Shown here: in pieces, positions 57,108-64,000 of the stretch
How positions within the stretch are numbered: the stretch's first letter is position 1
Layout: each line of letters begins with the position of its first letter
Assembly: GCF_000003195.3 (NCBI RefSeq)
Contig: NC_012871.2
Location: 3,583,997 to 3,647,996 of the forward strand
DNA from: Sorghum bicolor
Taxonomy: Eukaryota; Streptophyta; Magnoliopsida; Poales; Poaceae
Length of the DNA stretch: 64,000 nt
Direction of reading: 5' to 3'
Notes under the pieces: model-generated
Told to the model about the DNA's origin: nothing
The model's database searches: none
The model's input: only the letters and a program-made list of their open reading frames with translations
Made by a program: the position numbers and the translations under genes

Positions 57108-57683
57108 TTACAGCCTCAGCTCGAGGTCGGGCTCCTCCTCTTCGGTCGTCGTCGCCTTCTTGGGTGCCTCCGCGCGTGCCAGCAGCATAACCCTGGTCCA
57201 GTTGATCACGTCGACATCGATCAGACCGTCGCCGCACTCGTGGTCCGCGGTCGCCGGCGCAGGGCCGGTCCACATCTCAAGCTCCAAGCGCGGCGGCAGC
57301 GTCGTCGCCGCGGCGGTGGTGCCGGCAGCGGAACTGTAGTACGACGACGCCTCCCCAGCTCTGGCGCCATGTGCGACGACGTCTGTCCCAGCGCAGCGCT
57401 GAGCGCCACCAGCCACCAGCGTGGACTTGGGCGGAACCGCGCCGCCGCCGGCGGCCACGCGCGCCACCTCGAGCTCGAGCTCGAGCGCGGCGGCGTAGGT
57501 GCCGTAGGGGTTCCAGCGCCCATCGAGGACGCGCTCTTTCTTGTGCGCGTTCTGGTGGCCCCCGAGCGCCTGCGACTTGAGGAACGTCTTGCTGCAGAAG
57601 AGGCACGGGAACAGCCTCGCGCCGCCGTCGACGACGAGGCCGCCGCCGCTCGAGTCAGGTGGAACACCATGAGAGGACTCCAT
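57108..57683 (-). CDS. ZF4: single C2H2 (QALGGH) zinc-finger protein with C-terminal EAR motif
   Basis: Predicted nuclear repressor of 191 residues, single exon, starting [15 protein letters not shown]. The finger [20 protein letters not shown] has ligands Cys27, Cys30, His43 and His47, followed by NAHKKER. A Leu/Glu-rich stretch ALELELEV near residue 66 could be a second LxLxL-like motif. An Ala/Thr/Ser-rich linker follows, then [11 protein letters not shown] and the C-terminal [11 protein letters not shown]. The TATAAATA box 231 bp upstream matches that of ZF3. Among the three it shares its N-terminus most with ZF1 ([15 protein letters not shown]). Function inferred from motifs only; closest named relatives are of the SUPERMAN/KNUCKLES type. 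Confidence 0.92.
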   Translation of the reverse strand: MESSHGVPPDSSGGGLVVDGGARLFPCLFCSKTFLKSQALGGHQNAHKKERVLDGRWNPYGTYAAALELELEVARVAAGGGAVPPKSTLVAGGAQRCAGTDVVAHGARAGEASSYYSSAAGTTAAATTLPPRLELEMWTGPAPATADHECGDGLIDVDVINWTRVMLLARAEAPKKATTTEEEEPDLELRL

Positions 57684-58984
57684 GCACGCAGGCCCCGCGT
57701 CAGCGATTCGTTGTACGGCTGCTGCTTTAATTATGGACTACCAGTAGTGTCACTGCAAATAATGGAGATGGTGGGGTTTCCAATATATATTTGGATGGAA
57801 TAGCAGATAAATCTTGCTAGCATGAATTACACCCCAATTTCATCCCAAATTTAAATGGGCCAAGAGAGGGCCGGTAAGGACAGTGCGGGTGGACAGATGC
57901 TAAGCCACTTTACTATTTATAGAAGGGAAGGCCACATAGACACTCGAAAAGACAACCATAAAAACAACAATCTTCGGCTAGCATCAACTATTAGCGTTCA
58001 TGCGTCCTAGATCGGTCTGATTTCAATACATATTTAAATAGATAATACAAATAGTATATAAATCTCTAAACTATAAGTCATTAGTGACAAAGTTATAAGG
58101 TGTACTCCCTCCGTCCCACGATAAATAAGTTCCTAGAAATTTTCAGACAGATTAAAGATGTTGGCAAAAGATGTATGCATATTTATCTACTGTATTTTTC
58201 AAATGATCTCGAATGGAGAAATAATTTAAACCAAAGTTGTATTGCTTGAAGAGATCTAAAACTTTTAGTTTACACTTTTTCATTTAAACTCATCCGTTGC
58301 CTGAAAATTTTGTTTTAATTTTCCATATTTTAAATTTTATTTTTGAAATATTTTTCATTTGATCTTGGATGGAGCAATGACATAAAACCATAGTTGTAGT
58401 TGAAGATATCTACAATTTTTCAGTTCCAACTTCTTACATTTAAATTTATTTAGAGTCTCCAAAATATTGATTACATATTCGCTAAAGTAAATAATTCGTG
58501 ACTCCAAGGTGCAGTGGTAAGGAAGGTGTCTTGGGTTTGGTCTCCGCGTGGTTACACACGTGTATTTTTCTAAGGTTATTTTCTCTTCTTCTTTTTTTTA
58601 ACCTTATACATATCCTAAAAATGATTTCTAGAAGCGGTTGAATTAATTTCAGTCTACCTCTAAAAATCGATCCCCAGCAAAACGGTTAGTTTTTAGCTCG
58701 TTCCCAAAAATTGATTTTTAAAAATAGTTGGACAACAGTCGCTCTAAAAATCATTGATTTGTGGAGACGTCAAGCAAGCTAGCTAGCCGCGTCTACAAAT
58801 TCATTTTAGGCACCTCTGAAAGTGCACGACGGATGAATTAATGCTAGCAGATCAAGGGCGGCGAGGAAGCTAGCGGAAGTGGAGAGAGGTGTATTAACCA
58901 TGCATGTTAACGCAAAGCGGCTGCTAATACTAATACTCGGTGGCATGCATATATATCTCGACAGGTCTCCGACGTACGGTCGGC
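57684..58984. other. ZF4 upstream region and repeat remnants
   Basis: 57684-57930 is leader and promoter. A Stowaway left end CTCCCTCCGTCCCACGATAA starts at about 58106 without a clear partner. 58190-58810 has CACTA-interior character (ATCTACAATTTTTCAGTTCC, CCTCTAAAAATCGAT in both orientations). A tRNA-promoter-like word AAGGTGCAGTGGTAAGG at about 58507 may be a short SINE remnant. Confidence 0.4.
57914..57921 (-). promoter_or_regulatory. TATA box of ZF4
   Basis: TATAAATA on the minus strand, inside TTCTATAAATAGTAAAG, about 230 bp upstream of the ATG; same context as ZF3. Confidence 0.7.
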
Positions 58985-59240
58985 GGTCGGCGTCGTGCGC
59001 CGGGCCATGGCGGTGCGAAGCTAAAGGATGCTGCTGGTAGGAAAGAGTGCACGACGACGACGGCAGGAAGGGGACGGGACGGCGGCGGCCCTCCTCGCAA
59101 TGAGGAGTCCAACTCAAGACTCGCCGGAGGCCGATCGACACCGCATGTGTTGCCGCTGTCGCCAGTACGCACGCCGCTGTTCCTTGTTGTTCGCCGCCGT
59201 TCCCGTTCCACTCCGACAGATAGATAGATACCAGCCACCA
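58985..59240. repeat. Conserved upstream block, unit D
   Basis: GACGACGGCAGGAAGGGGAC (about 59056-59075) corresponds to the core of units A-C; TTGCCGCTGTCGCC and CGCTGTTCCTTGTTGTTCGC follow in the same order. A short GATA run lies at 59219-59230. About 1.3 kb upstream of ZF4. Confidence 0.55.
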
Positions 59241-59307
59241 TGGGCGGCGTCCCGATCCCTAGCTACCATCTCGCTCCGCCCGCTAGCTAGCTAGCTCCAC
59301 GTACAGG

Positions 59308-61423
59308 TGCGAACACAAAGTTGAGAAGTATCCTTGTGGTTCGTTCTGTGATGAGTGATTGTCAACGTGATCTACGAATAGGTTGAGTTGGTGACTAACA
59401 TTACCATGGCGAAAGCTGTGTGTGCGACATGTCTCTTGGCTTGTGGTGTTCAGCTGTGGAGCTCGGAGGCGGTGGTCTACGGCGAGGTGAAGGTCAAGTA
59501 GAGACGTGCTGTGTCGATGGACCTGGAGCGGTGAAAGGCGGACGTGAGGCTTGGACCGACGGACCAGGAGGCCGGATGACCAGCCGCAGTGGCTGACATC
59601 TGGGACATCGACAAGTGCAAGTGTACATGGGAATGACCGTGTTAACCAAGTCAAGACGGCGGACGCGAGTCGAGCGAGGCTCAGGAGGACTTGGCGGGCC
59701 GGCCGGTCGAAGACGGTGGTGACACGTGTCGAGTGGCGGGAAAGCGTATGGAGTATGCTACTCGCGGCGGGTTTCGCGGGTTTGGGCCTCAAAACCCGGG
59801 CGGAGGTCCCAGTGCGGACGGATGGCACGTGGCGGCATCGGTGACATCGCTTTGGAGCGAGGCAACCGGTGAGGAGGCGCGGTGGCCGTCGGATTTAGGT
59901 CATGTCGATTGTCGAGTTGGACTAGAATGCCCCTGGGGCTAGCTAGTTCGCTCAAAAATATCTAGAGATATTTGAAGAAAACCGGAAGAGTTCCCCATCT
60001 CCCTAACCCTCTCTCCACCTCTGTCCACCTTTCTTCCTCCTGTTTTCCCGTAGGTGCTCTCTCCCCCTCACTGGTTTCCTTTAGTAGAGTAGGCTATGAA
60101 CTGAAATTTTTAGGAGAGTTTTGTACTGGTTTTCGAGTTGAGAAGTTGTCCTTCGGGATTCCCTTTTTGATCTGTTGATTTCGTTGTCTGAGTTTCACAG
60201 TTTTCTCCCATTTTCGTTCGTGGCTAAGATCTCGATTTCCCGGAGTTTGGATTGATCCCAAGCGATAATTTTTGGGGAATAGTTTCTTGCTATGGTGAAT
60301 TTGGTCTGTGCAAATTTTGGGAACGATTCATGGAGGTTTGGGTACATTCTGGTTAATTTTTGGAGCCGGCCTCACCCTGCTCTTTTTCCTGTTCGTAGTG
60401 CAAGGGGCTCTCTGCTCTTTCTGGTTCTGGTCAGTGGCGCAGGTTCCCAAGTCCGATGGAGGTTGAGCCAGTTCGTAAGTGCCTATATTGTTGTTCGTTG
60501 GTGATTTCAAGTGATTGATTCTGAGCATAGTTGTCCAGTTCTTTCTTGTTCCCTTCTGTTCTAGTGTTTATTTTGTTTCTCTTCGTTCTTCGGTTGCGTG
60601 GGCGATTCTGCACATGGAGCTTGCTGCAGTGCTACCAGCGCCGAGCGCTCAGGCGCCGTGCGTGCTCGCTTGAGCAGCACTTGTCGTTGGCCAGGGTAAA
60701 CGATTTTTGTCCAGCACTCTGCTCCAGGTGCTCGTGGATTCCTTGTTCGTGAGCTTGATTTACTGGTCTGCTTTGGTGGCTGTGTATTGATGCAGAGCAG
60801 ACCCTGCTCAATTTCCTCCAAACAGCTCGTGGACACCAGCAGTCCGTCAGGAGTCCATCAGGCCAGGAGCGCCCTCAGCTCTACTCGTTCAGCAAGCAGG
60901 TAGTTTCTGGTTTTCTGTTGTGGTACTAGTTCATGCTCCATCAGGTGTTGGTTAGCTAGCAAGTGCAGCAGTTCGGTTCTGTGTTGAGCTTCTAGTTTCT
61001 GATTGGTTAGGAGCTTGTTTAAGCTTCCGTGAAATTGCAAAGAAATTTCTCTGGCCAAGTTTTTTTTTTCTCAGTTGTTGATTGCAGTGCGTGGCGTGCG
61101 ACAGTATCTGCCTGCAGTCCTGCTTTCTCTCAGTTCTTCAAGTTTGATTTTCTGTTTTTTTTTGTGTCATCTTTTCTTGGCCATGATTTTTTGTTTCTTG
61201 CGTAGTTTAGTTGTTTGGGTTCCGATTTAAGTTTCGTCTATTGCGTTAGCTTTCTAAAGTTGCAAATTCTTTCTAAGTGCTCTTGTCACTAGTTGGCTTG
61301 AGTAATTTTGTTTTGGTTCTCTCGCTTGTGTTTGGCAGTGATTTGGGACAGTGGCCGAAAATATTTTGAGAAAAATTTACGGCTCCCATTCACCCCCCTC
61401 TGGTCGCCGTTTTCGGTCCTTCA
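59308..61423 (+). mobile_element. Copia-type LTR, apparently solo
   Basis: The right end CATTCACCCCCCTCTGGTC ... GGTCCTTCA is typical of grass copia LTRs. With a start at TGCGAACACAAAG (59308) the tips are TG...CA and the flanks ACAGG/ATAGG match at 4 of 5. An alternative start at 59383 (TTGAGTTGGTGAC) gives a perfect ATAGG duplication but lacks TG. No internal domain or second LTR is visible. All open frames here are LTR sequence. Confidence 0.65.
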
Positions 61424-61639
61424 ATAGGCCACACAAGGACACTTGTCGCGAGCACCAAGTTGGCTGAAATCATAGTATCAGTGTATCACCCGCATTCACT
61501 TTGTTTCGGACTTTGGCATCACTACACTAGCAGCAGGACCTGCGGTGGCTGATCGGAGCTAGAGGAGGAGGTCGATGTTGGGGGTTTTTTTTTGGTTGAA
61601 ATTGTAAGGCTCTTTTTAACTCATGATGAGTCTCAGCTA
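61424..61639. other. Short spacer
   Basis: Follows the copia LTR; contains a T run near 61587. No gene recognised. Confidence 0.4.
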
Positions 61640-62302
61640 AATTGCTGGACACCAGCACCCCAACTTCCTGGGGGACCTCATCCCAAGTGAGAACAGATCA
61701 TTCACTGGGACTTTTACACCCTATGGAAGCAAGCACATGCGCTACTTTGTTACAAACACGTGGACACACATTAGTCAAGCTAAACAAGAATTCAGAGGAG
61801 AGCAAATGCTTAATTTCAGTAACAATTCCACCCATTGCCGACAGCCTCTACTCCTCGCCTTTCACTGCCTCATTCACCAGAGATGCGTCGGCTTCTACCC
61901 TGCTTGGACGCCGACGAGCTCTGCATGAAAAGCATCCAGGACGACGCAGCCTTCCTTTCCTGCTGGGCGGCCTTAACTACCCCGCCGTTCTCATCTCTGA
62001 TGATGAACCCCACCTCCTCTTCTCCTTACTGAAAAAGAATCCATCAGAGTCGAACTTGAGGAGGACTCCCGCCGGTGGCTTATTCCATGTCTTTCTCTGA
62101 ACATTTTCCGACAACGGCTTCTCCAGTCTCGTTTTCAGAAAAGGATCAGCCTGAAAGCCGTGATGTATGCTACGTCTGAAGGCGATCTTCGTTTACCCTC
62201 CTCCGTCATAGAATTCCTCTCTCCACACCATAGCCAACCCAGGGCGAAAATTCTCTCCAGCATTTCCTTCGGTGAACCTGCTTCAGTTAATTTGCTCCTC
62301 AC
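61640..62302 (-). pseudogene. LINE remnant A: end of zf-RVT and RNase H-like domain
   Basis: On the minus strand, in order: LWCGERNSMTEEGKRRSPSD (end of the zf-RVT region), then RNase H (RVT_3) pieces in shifting frames: LLKFDSDGFF, GFIIRDENGGVV, LDAFHAELVGVQAG and, near 61710, CNKVAHVLASIGC. The order and spacing fit the C-terminal half of a plant LINE ORF2 or a related reverse-transcriptase gene. Frameshifts and stops separate the pieces. Its upstream half continues beyond the hAT insertion at 63118. Confidence 0.65.
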
Positions 62303-63117
62303 CAGGGGCGGATATAAGCCTGGGGCAACTGGGGCCATGGCCCTAGGTTTGGCCCAAAATGTCTCTTATACCATATGTAAATTTCTTGCTTAGTTTGAAG
62401 TAATTCTAAGTATTAAAATTAAATCATCAGACCCAAATAGAGAGAGAGAGGAGAGAGCAATCCGAGTCCTAACTTCACGGGCATCGCCGTGACTCCCACT
62501 CCGCGTCTCATGCCACGCCGCAAATCCCCACTACAGCGCTTTGCCTGCCGTGCTGCAAATCCCCATTATAGCTCTGCCTGCCGCTCGTCAACCCACTAGG
62601 CAACAACTATATTGGCCGGCAACTTGGGGTCTCAGCCCATTCTGGCCGTCGCTAGTCACTAGTCGCTAGAAGATGTCCATCTGACCGTCGGAGACGCGCC
62701 GTGCGTCGGCCACAGAGCACGTCTGTGTGTGGGACTGTGGGCAGGGCACTAGGCCGTCAGCCGCAAGTGCATGAGCATGGACTACTCGTACGGTCACTTT
62801 TATCGGCCGTGTGGTAAATTCCGGTTCTCAGAACCAATTCTTGGCTTATCCTCTCTCTAAAAATTTCATCAATGAAATATCGATTTTTTAGAGTTGCACA
62901 ATAAAAAGGATAATACATTAAAATTTTATCACTCCTGTTCCTAAGCCAAACCATCATCTGAGATAAAAGAAATTATGTTGTGGATTTAAGCATATAATTG
63001 AATATCAGCTAAACTTATGTATTTAATTGTTTGCTATTTTGATCCGATGTGGTGGACTCGTAGTATACATGGTTTCGTAGTGGCCCTAGACGTAGAAATT
63101 GACGAGCTCCGCCACTG
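62303..63117. mobile_element. Non-autonomous hAT element, copy 2
   Basis: Ends CAGGGGCGGATATAAGCC and GAGCTCCGCCACTG. A perfect 8-bp duplication CTCCTCAC flanks it (62295-62302, 63118-63125). Near the ends GGCCATGGCCCTAG and GTGGCCCTAGACG are related to copy 1. Inserted in LINE remnant A. Length 815 bp. Confidence 0.92.
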
Positions 63118-63612
63118 CTCCTCACCGTTCAGTTCCCTCCCTACATGTTTCACCTCCTTGCAGTTCAGTAAAAAAAAATGCCACCATCCTCATCTAATCT
63201 ACTGCACATACAGCATTTTGCTTCAATCTTCATTCCAAGCCTTTGAATCACTTTTCTTACTGCTACCGTGTTGTGGCTCAGTCTCCAAAGGTAGTGTTTA
63301 ATTTAGGGTGGACACTCCCAAGTTCCAAAGTTTAGTCCAGAAATCAGTTAACTCTCCGACTGCTACCAGCCGAGCCCCCTAGTGCAGCCTTTGTTCTTCT
63401 CCCTTCCACATCACGATGGACCTTATATGCTGACTTTACTGAAAATAAGTGTTTTTTATCATAGTGCCATCCGACTATATCCTCCATGACCATATGATCT
63501 AATCTAATTAACTGAACATCCTCCACCCAAAAAACTTGTTTCAGAAGCGGAACATCCCAATCGAATTTGGGAACTGGGCCGGCTGGCCGGCCGGCAGCGG
63601 ATCGCCCCAAGG
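63118..63612 (-). pseudogene. LINE remnant A: start of zf-RVT region
   Basis: The minus strand reads VPLLKQVFWVEDVQLIRLDH, then DIVGWHYDKKHLFSVKSAYK, and after a frameshift IKHYLWRLSHNTVAVRKV and KCCMCSRLDEDGG, the usual order of a plant LINE ORF2 from the end of the reverse transcriptase into zf-RVT (with its CxxC). The next part lies beyond the hAT element at 62302. Not functional. Confidence 0.8.
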
Positions 63613-63621
63613 CCAGCTTGC

Positions 63622-64000
63622 TTTTTTTTTTTTTGTTGTTGAAAATAAAGGCAGAAGCTCTGCCACTCAATTAAGAAGAAAACAGAGTTTTATGTACAAC
63701 GGCGGTACGTTCAGTGCCCATAGCACCGGTCATAGGGCCAAAACACAAACACCACATATCACGCACTTGTTTTACCCTGCAATACATATGGCCATATGCC
63801 TCTGAATAATATCCTCCTTTGCTAGATAAGCGACCTATTGTGTCGTTTTGTGTTCATTTTCAAAAATCCTCCTATTCCTTTCCTTCCATAGGTTCCACAC
63901 TGTGTAAATAAACACGGAAACGTTCTGCGTTCTAGCTTTGGTATCATGTACGCCACATACTCCCACCAACTGTCTAGGCCTTGGGGATCTTGTTGGGGCA
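63622..64000 (-). mobile_element. LINE B, 3' end with poly(A) tail (partial)
   Basis: On the minus strand a broken frame near 63890 contains YTVWNLWKERN-like words (conceptual reading) and downstream EDIIQRHMAICIAG, typical of the ORF2 C-terminal region. The element ends GGCAGAGCTTCTGCC followed by a run of 13 A (T at 63622-63634 on the plus strand). The order relative to LINE remnant A shows that it is a separate insertion. It extends past the window. Confidence 0.7.

Noticed and set aside
58500..58575. Possible tRNA gene
   Set aside because: No cloverleaf can be drawn around the A-box-like word; at best a SINE remnant.
59283..59828. 181-residue minus-strand frame
   Set aside because: Lies antisense within the copia LTR; repeat sequence.
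61642..62100. 152-residue plus-strand frame as a host gene
   Set aside because: The minus strand of the same DNA carries ordered RNase H (RVT_3) motifs, so the plus-strand frame is an antisense shadow.

Overview
The window looks like intergenic-rich nuclear DNA of a panicoid grass, most probably sorghum or a close relative. The evidence is the density of grass-type MITEs (many copies with GGCCTTGTTTAG ends), a CACTA family with TTTGCCGAGTG subterminal repeats, Ty3/gypsy and copia LTRs, CC(A/G)GGCC-rich leaders, and host genes of the plant-specific QALGGH zinc-finger type. There is no bacterial-style operon, CRISPR array, rRNA or convincing tRNA. Species assignment is inference from repeat types.

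Host genes. The only clear protein-coding genes are three intact single-exon C2H2 (QALGGH) zinc-finger genes, all on the minus strand: ZF1 (18060-18623), ZF3 (44250-44762) and ZF4 (57108-57683). A fourth copy, ZF2 (34162-34596), is a pseudogene. Each intact protein has one N-terminal zinc finger, a middle motif of the form D-x-D-V-x-N-W-T-R, and a C-terminal DLELRL repression (EAR/LxLxL) motif. They form a tandem family of putative transcriptional repressors. The spacers are also duplicated: sequence between ZF1 and ZF2 (about 21-25.8 kb) is paralogous to sequence between ZF2 and ZF3 (about 36-44 kb), and a GACGCGGACGGCAGGAAGG-containing block occurs once 5' of each of the four copies. The unit that was multiplied is therefore a gene plus several kb of upstream DNA.

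Transposons, left to right. A CACTA end closes at 887, followed by a GC-rich leader with a minisatellite. A decayed CACTA element (about 7239-12651) carries a Ulp1-like protease remnant and is split by a 2.7-kb solo LTR (8573-11260, perfect TATGG duplication) and by a hAT MITE (11970-12245). Two related short CACTA elements lie at 13838-14950 and 46456-47680. Two PIF/Harbinger-like elements lie at 15549-16745 and 23002-24667. A minus-strand Ty3/gypsy element (26857-33991) has both LTRs and an integrase remnant, has lost protease and reverse transcriptase, and carries an antisense coiled-coil ORF. Two hAT elements with perfect 8-bp duplications lie at 55762-56522 and 62303-63117; the second splits a LINE remnant (61640-63612), into or beside which a second LINE ends with a poly(A) tail (63622 to the window end). 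A copia-type LTR occupies about 59308-61423. Many Tourist and Stowaway MITEs fill the spacers, several nested or head to tail.

Interpretation. A repressor-type zinc-finger gene has been amplified in tandem; one copy has died, and the spacers have been expanded by insertions whose timing can partly be read because the sister spacer preserves the empty site. I did not find a clearly new biological system; the most unusual signals are the fourfold conserved upstream block, the conserved NWTR motif, and the antisense ORF of the gypsy element.
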